Below are positions 8,368-18,503 of a stretch of DNA of 64,000 nt, piece after piece. Numbering within the stretch: the stretch's first letter is position 1; each line of letters begins with the position of its first letter. Origin of the DNA: Roseibacterium beibuensis (lineage in GTDB: Bacteria; Pseudomonadota; Alphaproteobacteria; Rhodobacterales; Rhodobacteraceae); the NCBI RefSeq assembly GCF_039542305.1, contig NZ_BAABHW010000002.1, positions 186,001-250,000 of the forward strand. Reading direction: 5' to 3'. The translations under genes were made by a program, and so were the position numbers. Under the pieces are notes generated by a model. It was given only the letters and a program-made list of their open reading frames with translations, was not told where the DNA came from and did no database searches.

Positions 8368-10608
8368 ATGGTCGAGCAATCCGAAAGCGAAAGCCGCAAG
8401 CTGCTGTCACGGTTGCAGGCCGTGATGGCCGAGGCTGCTGCCGGCCAGGAACGGCTGGACCGGATCACGCACCTGATCGCGGACTCGATGGGGACCGAGG
8501 TTTGCTCGATCTACCTGCTGCGCGACGCCGACACGCTGGAGCTCTGCGCGACGCAAGGCCTTGCCGCAGAGGCCGTGCACGTGACGCGTATGCGCATCGG
8601 CGAGGGCCTTGTCGGCCGCGTGGCACGGCAGGCCCGGCCCATCAACACGCCGAACGCCCCCGCCGAACGCGGCTTTCGCTACATGCCGGAAACCGGGGAA
8701 GAGGCCTATTCCTCGTTCCTCGGCGTGCCGATCCAGCGCCTGGGCGAACGGCTTGGCGTGCTGGTCGTGCAGTCCAAGGAAGCACGGAAATTCTCGGGCG
8801 ACGAGGTCTACGCGCTTGAAGTCGTCGCCATGGTCATCGCCGAGATGACCGAGCTTGGCGCCTTCATCGGCGAGGGCGCGGCGATGAGCGCGCGGCACCA
8901 GCAGCAGGTGTTGCTACGCGGGTCCGTGGCCCAGGAAGGCGCGGCGATGGGCCATGTGTGGCTGCACGAACCCCGCGTGGTGGTGACCAAGCCCGTGTCC
9001 GACGATCCCGAGACCGAGGCCCAGCGCCTTCGCGATGCGATCGCCCAGCTTCGCCTCGACGTGGACGAATTGCTGACCCGCGCCCCGACCGCAGACGCCG
9101 AGCAGCGCGAAGTGCTGGAAGCCTACCGCATGTTCGCCCGCTCACGCGGCTGGATGCGCCGGATGGAGGAAGACATCCAGCGCGGCCTGTCGGCCGAAGC
9201 CGCCGTCGAGAAGGAACAATCGACAGCCCGCGCGCGGATGGAAACGCTGCCCGACGCCTACCTGCGCGAACGGCTGCACGACCTCGACGATTTGTCGAAC
9301 CGCTTGCTGCGCCTGCTGACGGGACAGGGAACGGATACGGGTGCGGAACTGCCGCCCGACCCGATCCTCGTGGCGCGAAATATCGGTCCGGCCGAGTTGC
9401 TCGATTATGGTCGCCGCCTCAAGGGCGTCGTGCTGGAGGAAGGCTCCGTCGGGTCGCATGCCGCCATCGTGGCGCGGGCGCTGGCGATCCCCCTCGTGAT
9501 CCATGCCAAGCGCATCACCACCGAAGCGCTGAACGGCGATCCCATCCTTGTCGATGGCGACGAGGGCATCGTTCACCTGCGCCCCGAGGAAACCGTGGCG
9601 CAGGCCTTTCGCGACAAGCTGGCCATGCAGGCCGAAGCGCAGGAACGCTACGCCTCGATCCGCGACAAGCCCGCGGAAAGCCTCTGCGGAACGGTCGTGT
9701 CGCTGCAGATGAACGCGGGGCTCATGGCCGATCTGCCGTCCTTGCCGTCCTCGGGTGCAGAAGGCGTGGGCCTGTTCCGCACCGAGTTGCAGTTCCTGAC
9801 GCGCAACAAGGTGCCGCGCCGGGGCGAGTTGGCGGCGCTGTATGCGCGTGTGATCGACGCGGCGCAGGGCAAGCGCGTCGTGTTCCGCACGCTCGATATC
9901 GGGTCGGACAAGGTTCTGCCCTACATGAAACCCACCGAGGAGCCGAACCCGGCCCTCGGCTGGCGCGCGATCCGTGTGGGCCTCGACAAGCCGGGCGTCA
10001 TGCGGATGCAGTTGCAGGCCTTGATCCGCGCCGCGAACGGCGGCCCCCTGTCGGTCATGTTCCCCTTCATCGCCCAGTTGGAGGAGTTCACGGCGGCCCG
10101 TGACCATCTCATGCGCGAGATGGAGCGCGAGGCGACTCTCGGCCATACCCTGCCCGAAAAGCTGGAAATCGGCGCGATGCTGGAGACGCCCAGCCTTGCC
10201 TTTGCGCCGCGCCAATTCTTCGAGATGGCCGATTTCATCTCGATCGGGGGCAACGACCTCAAGCAGTTCTTCTTTGCCGCCGACCGCGAGAACGAGCGCG
10301 TGCGCAAGCGGTATGACACCCTGAACGTGTCCTTCCTGACCTTCCTGGAACAGATCGTGCATCGCTGCTCGGACACGGGCACGCCGCTGAGTTTCTGTGG
10401 CGAGGATGCCGGACGCCCGCTCGAGGCGATCTGCTTTGCCGCGATGGGCTTGCGCACCTTGTCGATGCGGCCAGCCTCGATCGGGCCGGTCAAGTCGATC
10501 CTGCGCCGCGTCGATCTGCGCGAGGCACGCAGCGTCATCAACGAGGCCCGCGCCGAGGGCGCGCAGTCGGTGCGCCCGGCCGTGATGGAGTGGCTGCGGC
10601 GGCAATAA
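8368..10608 (+). CDS. ptsP: Nitrogen-PTS enzyme I (phosphoenolpyruvate-protein phosphotransferase)
   Basis: A 746-aa EI-Ntr, first kinase of the regulatory nitrogen phosphotransferase relay (PtsP to NPr to EIIA-Ntr). It has an N-terminal GAF domain (about residues 1-165; ITHLIADSMGTEVCSIYLLR), a PEP-utiliser helical domain, the swivelling phosphohistidine domain (GSVGSHAAIVARALAIP, His is the phosphorylated residue), and the C-terminal TIM barrel (GVGLFRTELQF, LDIGSDKVLPY, SIGGNDLKQFFFA, LSFCGEDAGRP). The ATG at 8368 is used because the GAF domain starts right after it; a TTG eight codons upstream is possible. The GAF domain senses glutamine in homologues. Confidence 0.96.
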   Translation: MVEQSESESRKLLSRLQAVMAEAAAGQERLDRITHLIADSMGTEVCSIYLLRDADTLELCATQGLAAEAVHVTRMRIGEGLVGRVARQARPINTPNAPAERGFRYMPETGEEAYSSFLGVPIQRLGERLGVLVVQSKEARKFSGDEVYALEVVAMVIAEMTELGAFIGEGAAMSARHQQQVLLRGSVAQEGAAMGHVWLHEPRVVVTKPVSDDPETEAQRLRDAIAQLRLDVDELLTRAPTADAEQREVLEAYRMFARSRGWMRRMEEDIQRGLSAEAAVEKEQSTARARMETLPDAYLRERLHDLDDLSNRLLRLLTGQGTDTGAELPPDPILVARNIGPAELLDYGRRLKGVVLEEGSVGSHAAIVARALAIPLVIHAKRITTEALNGDPILVDGDEGIVHLRPEETVAQAFRDKLAMQAEAQERYASIRDKPAESLCGTVVSLQMNAGLMADLPSLPSSGAEGVGLFRTELQFLTRNKVPRRGELAALYARVIDAAQGKRVVFRTLDIGSDKVLPYMKPTEEPNPALGWRAIRVGLDKPGVMRMQLQALIRAANGGPLSVMFPFIAQLEEFTAARDHLMREMEREATLGHTLPEKLEIGAMLETPSLAFAPRQFFEMADFISIGGNDLKQFFFAADRENERVRKRYDTLNVSFLTFLEQIVHRCSDTGTPLSFCGEDAGRPLEAICFAAMGLRTLSMRPASIGPVKSILRRVDLREARSVINEARAEGAQSVRPAVMEWLRRQ

Positions 10609-10676
10609 CCCCGCGCCCACTGGACGCCCCTGCACGATTGGCCTAGCCAGACCCCACGTCAACGGGAGGGTCAGGC

Positions 10677-12296
10677 ATGGGACAGGGCGTGAAGGGGTTC
10701 GGCGATTGGGATGTCATCATCGTCGGCGCAGGCTCGGCCGGATGTGTCTTGGCCAACCGGTTGTCCGCAGATCCCAAAACGCGCGTCCTGCTGTTGGAAG
10801 CGGGCGGGCATGACAACCATCCGTGGGTACATGTCCCGGTCGGTTATCTTTACGCCATGGGCAACCCGCGCCTCGACTGGTGCCTCAAGACCGAGGCCGA
10901 ACCGGGGCTGAACGGACGCACGCTGAACTACCCGCGCGGCAAGGTTCTGGGCGGCTGTTCGTCGATCAATGGCATGATCTACATGCGCGGTCAGGCCCGC
11001 GACTACGATCTCTGGCGGCAGATGGGCAATCCCGGCTGGGGCTGGGACGATGTGTTGCCCTATTTCAAACGCTCCGAAAACTACCACGGCGGCGCGGATG
11101 ACGAGCATGGCGCAGAGGGCGAGTTGCGCGTCGAGAAGCAACGGCTCAACTGGCCCATCCTCGACGCGGTGATCGAGGCCGCCAAGGAACTGGGCATCCC
11201 CGAGACCCACGATTTCAACCGCGGCAACAACGAGGGCGCGGGCTATTTCGAGGTCAACCAGCGCGGTGGCGTGCGCTGGAACGCGCGCAAGGCGTTCCTC
11301 GACCCGGCGAGAGGGCGGGAGAACCTGCGCATTGTCACCGATGCCGAGGTGCAGCGCCTCAGCCTCGATGGCCGCCGCGCGACGGGTGTGATCTTCCGCC
11401 AGGGCGGGCAGCTGTTCCACGCCAAGGCGCGCGGCGAGGTGGTCTTGTCGGCCGGTGCCATCGGAACGCCCAAGATCCTCGAACTCTCGGGCATAGGGCG
11501 CGGCGAGATCCTGCGCGCGCATGGCATCGAGGTGGTGCAGGACACACCGGGCGTGGGCGAGAACCTTGCCGATCACCTGCAGATCCGCACGATCTACCGG
11601 ATCGAGGGCGCGCGCACGCTGAACGACTACTACGCCAACCCGATGGGCAAGCTGAAAATCGGGCTCGACTACGCGCTCGGGCGGAAGGGTCCGCTGGCCA
11701 TGGCGCCCTCGCAGTTCGGGATTTTCACGCGCTCCAGCCCCGAGCATGAAACCCCGAATATCGAGTATCACGTGCAGCCGCTGTCGCTGGAAAAATTCGG
11801 CGAGCCGCTCCACCCGTTCCCGGCGCTGACCGTCTCGGTCTGCAACCTGCGGCCCGAAAGCCGCGGCTCCTGCCACATCACCAGCCCCGAGCCGGACGCG
11901 GCCCCTGCGATCACACCCAATTACTTCTCGGCCCCGGCGGACCAGCGCGTTGCGGTGGACTCGATCAAGCATGCGCGGCGGCTGATGGCGACCAGGACCA
12001 TGGCGCAGTTCAACCCGGTCGAGATCAAACCGGGCCCCGAGGTGGATGGCGAAGAGGCCCTGTTGAAAGCGGCGGGCGACATCTCGACCACGATCTTCCA
12101 CCCGGTCTCGACCGCGCGGATGGGGTCGGATGCCGAGGCCGTGGTCAGCCCGGAGCTGACGGTAAACGGCATCGCGGGCCTGTCCATCGCGGATGCCTCG
12201 GTCATGCCGACGATCACCTCGGGCAACACGCATGCCCCCGTCACGATGATCGCCGAAAAGGCCAGCGACATGATCCGGGCGCGGCTGCGGGCCTAG
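10677..12296 (+). CDS. GMC-family FAD oxidoreductase (choline dehydrogenase-like)
   Basis: A 539-aa flavoprotein. The FAD-binding VIIVGAGSAGCVLANRL is near the N-terminus. GMC signature 1 is PRGKVLGGCSSINGMIYMRG, signature 2 is GAIGTPKILELSGIG, and the C-terminal active site has HPVSTARMG and SGNTHAPV with the catalytic His/Asn pair. It could oxidise choline or another primary alcohol. No betaine aldehyde dehydrogenase (betB) or betI lies nearby, so BetA itself is not claimed. It starts after GGGAGGG, and its stop overlaps the convergent acetyltransferase gene by four bases. Confidence 0.9.
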   Translation: MGQGVKGFGDWDVIIVGAGSAGCVLANRLSADPKTRVLLLEAGGHDNHPWVHVPVGYLYAMGNPRLDWCLKTEAEPGLNGRTLNYPRGKVLGGCSSINGMIYMRGQARDYDLWRQMGNPGWGWDDVLPYFKRSENYHGGADDEHGAEGELRVEKQRLNWPILDAVIEAAKELGIPETHDFNRGNNEGAGYFEVNQRGGVRWNARKAFLDPARGRENLRIVTDAEVQRLSLDGRRATGVIFRQGGQLFHAKARGEVVLSAGAIGTPKILELSGIGRGEILRAHGIEVVQDTPGVGENLADHLQIRTIYRIEGARTLNDYYANPMGKLKIGLDYALGRKGPLAMAPSQFGIFTRSSPEHETPNIEYHVQPLSLEKFGEPLHPFPALTVSVCNLRPESRGSCHITSPEPDAAPAITPNYFSAPADQRVAVDSIKHARRLMATRTMAQFNPVEIKPGPEVDGEEALLKAAGDISTTIFHPVSTARMGSDAEAVVSPELTVNGIAGLSIADASVMPTITSGNTHAPVTMIAEKASDMIRARLRA

Positions 12297-12781
12297 TGCC
12301 CTTCCTCGGCGCCCCAGCGGGTCACCCGGCCTGAGACGCCGTCCCAGTCGCCCACGCCCAGCACACGCGCGGGGTTCGTCGGCGGCGGCATCTCGACCCC
12401 GTCCAGACGCCGAAACCCGAAGCGGCTGTAGTAGGGCTCATCGCCGACCAACAGGATGCGCGGCCAACTGAGCGCCTCGGCCCGCGCGACACCCTCGCGG
12501 ATCAGCATACCGCCCAAGCCCTCGCCCTGCCGGGTCGGATGCACGGCGACCGGCCCGAGCAAAAGCGCCTCGGCGCGCCCGATACGCACCGGCCAGAACC
12601 GGATCGCCCCCCCCAGAATGCCATCGGGATCGCGTGCAACGAGGCACAATTCGCGCACGGCGGGGATGCCATCGCGCAAACGGTAGCTCGACAGGGCCTC
12701 TCGCCCCGGTGCAAAGCACAGGTCGTAAAGCGCCTCGACCTCCCAGCGGTCGTCAGGATTTTCGCGGGTCAGCGCGTACAT
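12293..12781 (-). CDS. GNAT-family N-acetyltransferase
   Basis: A 162-aa acetyltransferase of the predicted-acetyltransferase group (COG3153 style). LGPVAVHPTRQGEGLGGMLIREGVARA is the acetyl-CoA pyrophosphate loop (Q/R-x-x-G-x-G/A), followed by ILLVGDEPYYSRFGF, the conserved Y-Y-x-R-F-G-F segment. The substrate is unknown. It is divergent from the flavin reductase-like gene, with about 88 bp between the starts, so the two may share a control region. Confidence 0.88.
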   Translation of the reverse strand: MYALTRENPDDRWEVEALYDLCFAPGREALSSYRLRDGIPAVRELCLVARDPDGILGGAIRFWPVRIGRAEALLLGPVAVHPTRQGEGLGGMLIREGVARAEALSWPRILLVGDEPYYSRFGFRRLDGVEMPPPTNPARVLGVGDWDGVSGRVTRWGAEEGH

Positions 12782-12869
12782 GGTCGAAAATATTGCCCGG
12801 TTGCCTCTGGCCGAGGGCCTAGCACGGCGCTACCCCTTTGCCAAACACGCCAGGAAAGACGCGCATCTC

Positions 12870-13475
12870 ATGTTCTACCGACCCGAGGACGGCCACGGCC
12901 TGCCCCACAACCCGTTCAACGCCATCGTCACGCCGCGCCCGATTGGCTGGATCTCGACGCGCGGGGCGGATGGATCGGAAAACCTTGCCCCCTACTCGTT
13001 CTTCAACGCGGTGGCCTATGTCCCGCCGCAGGTCATGTTCGCATCGACAGGCAGCAAGGATGACCGCGGCGACACGAAGGACAGTGTGGCCAATATCCGC
13101 GACACGGGCGTGTTCTGCATCAACATCGTGGAATACGCGATGCGCGACGTGATGAACCAGACCTCCGGGCCATGGCCCAAGGAAACGGACGAGTTCGACC
13201 TGGCCGCTATCGATCGGGCCGAGTGCGAGACGATCGCCTGTTCCCGTGTGGCCGCCGCGCCCGCCAACCTGGAATGCCGCCTCACGCAGATCGTGAAGCT
13301 GGAGGGCGAGGCGAATTTTGCCGTCTTCGGCGAGGTCGTGGGCGTGCACATGCGCGACGACTGCATGAAGGATGGCCTGTTCGACGTCTTGTCCTTCAAC
13401 CCGCTGACCCGGCTGGGGTACCGCGACTATTCTGTCGTGCGAGAGGTCTTCAGCCTCAAGCGCCCGGGCGAGTGA
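12870..13475 (+). CDS. Flavin reductase-like FMN-binding protein
   Basis: A 201-aa protein of the flavin reductase-like split-barrel family. HNPFNAIVTPRPIGWISTRGADGSENLAPYSFFNAVAYVPPQVMF contains the FMN phosphate-binding pattern. It likely uses NAD(P)H to reduce FMN, or acts as a flavin-dependent oxidoreductase partner. The start at 12870 (MFYRPEDG) is chosen because homology begins there; a frame open to 12780 would overlap the divergent acetyltransferase start. AGGAAAG precedes it with slightly long spacing. Confidence 0.85.
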   Translation: MFYRPEDGHGLPHNPFNAIVTPRPIGWISTRGADGSENLAPYSFFNAVAYVPPQVMFASTGSKDDRGDTKDSVANIRDTGVFCINIVEYAMRDVMNQTSGPWPKETDEFDLAAIDRAECETIACSRVAAAPANLECRLTQIVKLEGEANFAVFGEVVGVHMRDDCMKDGLFDVLSFNPLTRLGYRDYSVVREVFSLKRPGE

Positions 13476-13508
13476 GGCAGGCCTGACCGGCCCGCCCCCG
13501 CCGATGGG

Positions 13509-15134
13509 TCAGTGCCCGCCGAGGATACCCGTGCGCACCGAGTAGTTCGTGGCGATCTGGTAATCGGGGTCATCGTCGCTATCGATCATCAGGTGCCCGG
13601 CCTTGGTCAGCAGGCGGTGGCAATCCCGCGACAGGTGGCGCAGTTCGATCCTCTTGCCGGCGGCCTCGTAGCGACCGGCCAGTTTCTCGATGGCTTGCAG
13701 CGCGGATTGGTCCGCGACCCGGCTATCTGCGAAATCCACCACCACGCGGCCCGGGTCATTCTCGACATCGAACAACTCGTTGAACCCCTCGGCCGAGCCG
13801 AAGAAAAGCGGTCCCTGCACCTGGTAGACCTTGGCGCCTTCGGGGGTTTCGTAGGTCTTGGCATGGATGCGGGTCGCGTTCTGCCAGGCATAGGCCAGCG
13901 CCGAGACGATGACGCCCACGACCACCGCCGTGGCGAGGTCGGTCAAGACCGTCACCACGGTCACCAGCACGATCACGACGGCATCGGTCAGGGGCACCTT
14001 GGTCAGGATCTTGAGCGAGTTCCACGCGAAGGTCCCGATCACGACCATGAACATCACGCCCACCAGCGCGGCCAGCGGGATCTGCTCGATCAGGGGCGCG
14101 GCGAACAGGATGAACACCAGCAGGAACAGCGCCGCCGCCGTGCCGGCGATGCGCGTGCGCCCGCCCGATTTCACGTTGATCATGGATTGACCGATCATGG
14201 CGCAGCCGCCCATGCCGCCGAAGACGCCGGTCACGGTATTGGCCACGCCTTGGGCCACGCATTCCTGGCTGGCGCCGCCGCGTTCGCCGGTGATCTCGCC
14301 GACGAGGTTCAGGGTCAGAAGGCTTTCGATCAGGCCGATGGCGGCAAGGATCAGGGCATAGGGCAGGATGATCCACAGCGTTTCCAGCGTCATCGGCACG
14401 GCCGGGATGTGGAAGGCGGGAAGACCGCCCTCGATCGAGGCCATGTCGCCCACGCGCGGCACGTCGAGGCCGAAGCCGATCACGATGGCCGCCGTCACGG
14501 CGATGCCCGCCAGCGGGGCGGGAATGATCGTCGTCACGCGCGGCAGCAGCCAGATCACCGCCATGGTCAGCGCGACAAGCCCCAGCATCAGGTAAAGCGG
14601 CAGGCCCGACAGCCACTCGCCATTCGCCATGCCATGGCCGGCATGTTCGGCGCTGCCCGGCACCTGGAACTGGCTGAGTTGGGCGAGGAAGATCACGATG
14701 GCCAGCCCGTTCACGAAGCCCAGCATGACCGGGTGCGGCACCAGCCGGATGAACTTGCCCAGCTTGAACACGCCGGCCGCGATCTGGATGATCCCCATCA
14801 GGACAACGGTCGCGAACAGGTATTCCACGCCATGCTCGGCCACGAGGCTGACCATGACGACCGCCAGCGCGCCCGTGGCGCCCGAGATCATGCCGGGACG
14901 CCCACCGATCAGCGCGGTGATGAGGCCCACGATGAACGCGGCGTAAAGGCCGACCAGCGGGTGCACGCCCGCGACAAAGGCGAAAGCCACGGCCTCGGGC
15001 ACCAGCGCCAGCGCGACCGTCAGGCCAGAGAGCAGTTCGATCCGAAGCCGGTCGAAGCTCATCCCGTTTTGCACGATATTCAGATCGGAGGTCGACAGGC
15101 GGCCGGCGACCGCCGCCAGAAGGGTGCGGGTCAT
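13509..15134 (-). CDS. SulP-family inorganic anion transporter with STAS domain
   Basis: A 541-aa inner-membrane protein. About 11-12 hydrophobic segments span residues 30-400, starting with the SulP signature region (LLSGLTVALALVPEAVAFAFVAGVHPLVGLYAAF) and including NTVTGVFGGMGGCAMIGQSMINVKSGGRTR. A cytosolic STAS domain follows (VYQVQGPLFFGSAEGF, VVVDFADSRVADQSALQAIEKL). It may carry sulfate, bicarbonate or a carboxylate; the sequence does not decide. Single gene. Confidence 0.92.
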   Translation of the reverse strand: MTRTLLAAVAGRLSTSDLNIVQNGMSFDRLRIELLSGLTVALALVPEAVAFAFVAGVHPLVGLYAAFIVGLITALIGGRPGMISGATGALAVVMVSLVAEHGVEYLFATVVLMGIIQIAAGVFKLGKFIRLVPHPVMLGFVNGLAIVIFLAQLSQFQVPGSAEHAGHGMANGEWLSGLPLYLMLGLVALTMAVIWLLPRVTTIIPAPLAGIAVTAAIVIGFGLDVPRVGDMASIEGGLPAFHIPAVPMTLETLWIILPYALILAAIGLIESLLTLNLVGEITGERGGASQECVAQGVANTVTGVFGGMGGCAMIGQSMINVKSGGRTRIAGTAAALFLLVFILFAAPLIEQIPLAALVGVMFMVVIGTFAWNSLKILTKVPLTDAVVIVLVTVVTVLTDLATAVVVGVIVSALAYAWQNATRIHAKTYETPEGAKVYQVQGPLFFGSAEGFNELFDVENDPGRVVVDFADSRVADQSALQAIEKLAGRYEAAGKRIELRHLSRDCHRLLTKAGHLMIDSDDDPDYQIATNYSVRTGILGGH

Positions 15135-15336
15135 GTCGTCACTTTCCGGTTCGGGGAGGGCGCCAGGGTTCGCGTCGCCGGCGCGCCGTCACGTATGTTT
15201 GGCCCGCGCATAGGCCAAATGGCCGGCCAAAGCACGGTATTCTTGTGCATACTGCCATCGCTGCACCGCAGCGTAAACCGCTCTCAGCGGGTGGCCGGCA
15301 TGCGACAGCAGCATAGCTGCCCTGCGATTTATGACG

Positions 15337-15867
15337 TCAGGGGCGAACGACGGCGGGCACGAAGGGACGGATCGTCGATTTTTCCAAGAGCGGTTTCAAC
15401 CTTTTCAGAAAGGCCCCGATCACCCCTTCGCCGCTGGGAGCGGCCAATGCCTTGCGAATATCGCGCCTGCGCAGGCTCAACACCTCGAGCGGCACGACGC
15501 CCGTGAGGTGCTTGATATCCGGCTCGAGAAAGGCGGTCGACCCCACCCGCGCCCGCGTGACGAACACCCCGATAACGGGCGGCAAACGCGCCGGATCTTC
15601 GAGAAAGCGGCGCAACGGCGCGGCCAACCGGCCCCGCCAGATAGGGCCCCCGACGATCAACAGGTCGGCCGGGCCGATCGCTTGGGACATGGAAATATCA
15701 GGCAGGGTGCCACGCAGCGCATCGATTTGGGCGCGGGCCCACCCCAAGTGGCCGCGATACCGTGGACACAGGATTTCCAGGATCTCGCACCCGGTCTCAT
15801 CCGCGAGCGCGCGCGCAACGGCCCGGCTGTGTCCCGATCGGGAATAGATGACAATCCGCGCCTGCAC
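15337..15867 (-). CDS. Flavodoxin-like protein
   Basis: A 176-aa protein with a flavodoxin fold. The N-terminal IVIYSRSGHSRAVARALA matches the FMN phosphate loop (S/T-x-S/T-G-x-T/S), and LLIVGGPIWRGRLAAPLRRFL is the second FMN contact (G-x-P-x-W). The C-terminus (KRLKPLLEKS) is extra to minimal flavodoxins. It may be an electron carrier or NAD(P)H-quinone reductase-like protein; partners are unknown. It is divergent from mtnP across a 152-bp spacer holding two perfect palindromes. A 200-bp gap separates it from the SulP gene, with nothing recognisable in it. Confidence 0.75.
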   Translation of the reverse strand: MQARIVIYSRSGHSRAVARALADETGCEILEILCPRYRGHLGWARAQIDALRGTLPDISMSQAIGPADLLIVGGPIWRGRLAAPLRRFLEDPARLPPVIGVFVTRARVGSTAFLEPDIKHLTGVVPLEVLSLRRRDIRKALAAPSGEGVIGAFLKRLKPLLEKSTIRPFVPAVVRP

Positions 15868-15895
15868 CCTTGTCCTTCCGGTTCATTATTCTTTC

Positions 15896-15945
15896 GGATG
15901 AAAAATTTTCATCCTGTAAACTCTATTTGACACTAAATGTGTCAA
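15896..15945. promoter_or_regulatory. Two tandem perfect palindromes in a divergent promoter
   Basis: GGATGAAAAATTTTCATCC (15896-15914) is a 9-bp perfect inverted repeat around one base. TTGACACTAAATGTGTCAA (15927-15945) is a 7-bp perfect inverted repeat with a 5-bp centre. They lie 12 bp apart between the flavodoxin-like gene (minus) and mtnP (plus), in an AT-rich patch. Each arm of the second also reads as a TTGACA -35 hexamer. The layout suggests a repressor binding over divergent promoters. Confidence 0.55.
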
Positions 15946-16019
15946 CTTGGCGAGTCTTGCAACCCGGGCCAGAGGATGGTTCTGCTTGGTGGTCGCAAAC
16001 ATCATGAGGGTAGCGAGCC

Positions 16020-16892
<873 letters not shown>

Positions 16893-16901
16893 GATCTGAT
16901 C

Positions 16902-17525
16902 ATGCCCCTCGATACCTGGCTGACCTTTCTTGCCGCGTCCTTCGTGCTGCTGATCATACCGGGGCCGACCATCCTGCTGGTCCTGTCCTATGCCCTCAGC
17001 CAGGGGCGGCGCGTGGCGCTGTCGACAGCGGCGGGCGTCGCCTTGGGCGATCTCGTCGCGATGAGCGCGTCACTCGCCGGTCTCGGCGCGCTGGTACTGG
17101 CCTCAGCTACCCTGTTCACCCTTCTGAAATGGGTCGGGGCGGTTTACCTGGTCTGGCTCGGGATCAAACTGATCCGCTCGGCCCGCGCGGGTGAGGTCGC
17201 CCTGCCGGAAACCGGTATCGTCAGCCCGCGCCACACCTTCGGGCATGCGGCGGCGGTCACGGCGCTGAACCCGAAATCCATCGCCTTCTTCATCGCCTTC
17301 GTGCCGCAATTCCTTGACCCCGGCGCGCCGCTTCTGCCGCAATTCGGCATCCTGATCGCCAGTTTCGTCAGCCTCGCCGCCCTGAACGCGCTGGCCTACG
17401 CCCTTCTGGCCGACACCCTGCGCCGCCACCTCGTGCGGCCCTCGGCGATCGCGTGGCTGACGCGGGCCGGCGGCGCGACGCTGATCGGCATGGGTGTGCT
17501 GACGGCCACCCTGCGCCGCGCCTGA
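16902..17525 (+). CDS. LysE/RhtB-family amino acid exporter
   Basis: A 207-aa inner-membrane protein with about six hydrophobic helices. The start (TWLTFLAASFVLLIIPGPTILLVLSYALSQGRR) is the LysE/RhtB signature, and NPKSIAFFIAFVPQF is the second conserved block. It probably exports an amino acid or derivative; the substrate is not known. It begins 9 bp after mtnP and ends 4 bp before the next gene, so it is likely co-transcribed. Confidence 0.9.
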   Translation: MPLDTWLTFLAASFVLLIIPGPTILLVLSYALSQGRRVALSTAAGVALGDLVAMSASLAGLGALVLASATLFTLLKWVGAVYLVWLGIKLIRSARAGEVALPETGIVSPRHTFGHAAAVTALNPKSIAFFIAFVPQFLDPGAPLLPQFGILIASFVSLAALNALAYALLADTLRRHLVRPSAIAWLTRAGGATLIGMGVLTATLRRA

Positions 17526-17529
17526 GGCC

Positions 17530-18423
17530 ATGGGACTGACACCCGGCACGCTGTGGTCCCTGCTGGGGTATCCCGGCGGACCGCCGGGGCTGGAAAGCGT
17601 TGCCATCGTAGAGGCCTCCACAGAAGGTACGATGACAGTCGAGGCGGTGCGCCTGACCATCTCGGGCAAAGACGTGCCCGGAACGCTGCTGCGCCCACGC
17701 GCTGCCGGTCCACGCCCTGCCCTCCTCTATGCACATGCCCATGGCAACGCCCCCGGCATCGGACGCACTGAGCTGCTGTCAGGTCGGCCTGCGCTGCTGT
17801 CCCCGTACGGGCCGGCCCTTGTCGAAGCGGGGTTTGCGGTTCTCTGCCTCGACATGCCGGGCTTTGGCGACCGGCAAAAGGACGGGCCGGAGAGCGCCCT
17901 GGCGAAGGCCGCGCTGTGGCGCGGGCGAACACTCCTGGGGCAAATGCTGTCGGAGTTGTCCGGAGGCCTGGACTTTCTCTGCCGCGATCCCGGCATCGAC
18001 GCCACCCGCCTCGCCACGCTCGGGATCTCGATGGGCGCGACGCATGCCTATTGGCTTGCGGCCCTGGACCCGCGTGTTCGTGCCTGCGCGCATCTTTGCG
18101 CCTTCGCCGAGATCGCCCCGCTGATCGACAGCGGGGCCCATGACCTACATGGGCCGTACATGACCGTGCCGGGCCTGCTGGCAGCGGGGGACATGGGCGA
18201 TGTCGCGGCCCTGATCGCGCCGCGCCCGCAGTTGGTCTGTTCCGGTGCCGATGATCCGCTGACCCCGCCCGAGGCCTTGACCCCGGCGCTTTCGCGCCTG
18301 CGCGCAGCCTACGCGGCTTGCCCAGGCGCCCTCTCCATCCTGACGGAACCCGGCAGCGGACATGCGGAGACATGCGCAATGCGCGATGCCGTGCTGTCCT
18401 TCCTGCGCCACGCCCTGGCATGA
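17530..18423 (+). CDS. Alpha/beta hydrolase (dienelactone hydrolase-like)
   Basis: A 297-aa hydrolase with N-terminal strands (LTISGKDVPGTLLRP), an AHAHGNAPG oxyanion region, the nucleophile elbow GISMGATHAYW (Ser), an acid candidate in CSGADDPLTPPEA and a final His in PGSGHAETCAMRDAVLSFL. Its substrate is unknown. The LysE-type gene ends 4 bp upstream, which suggests translational coupling in an mtnP-lysE-hydrolase unit. No signal peptide. Confidence 0.85.
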   Translation: MGLTPGTLWSLLGYPGGPPGLESVAIVEASTEGTMTVEAVRLTISGKDVPGTLLRPRAAGPRPALLYAHAHGNAPGIGRTELLSGRPALLSPYGPALVEAGFAVLCLDMPGFGDRQKDGPESALAKAALWRGRTLLGQMLSELSGGLDFLCRDPGIDATRLATLGISMGATHAYWLAALDPRVRACAHLCAFAEIAPLIDSGAHDLHGPYMTVPGLLAAGDMGDVAALIAPRPQLVCSGADDPLTPPEALTPALSRLRAAYAACPGALSILTEPGSGHAETCAMRDAVLSFLRHALA

Positions 18424-18503
18424 CCCGGCAGCGCCGCCACACCCCTGCCCGTGTGCGCACCCGCCGCCTTGATCCCGCCCGGCGCGCTTGCCATCAACAC
18501 CGC

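Noticed and set aside
10677..12296. Calling this gene betA (choline dehydrogenase)
   Set aside because: GMC signatures are clear but there is no betB, betI or choline transporter nearby, so the specific name is not supported.
13512..15506. A plus-strand open frame of over 600 codons antisense to the SulP gene
   Set aside because: His/Asp/Gly-rich shadow of the membrane protein frame; no domain or ribosome site.
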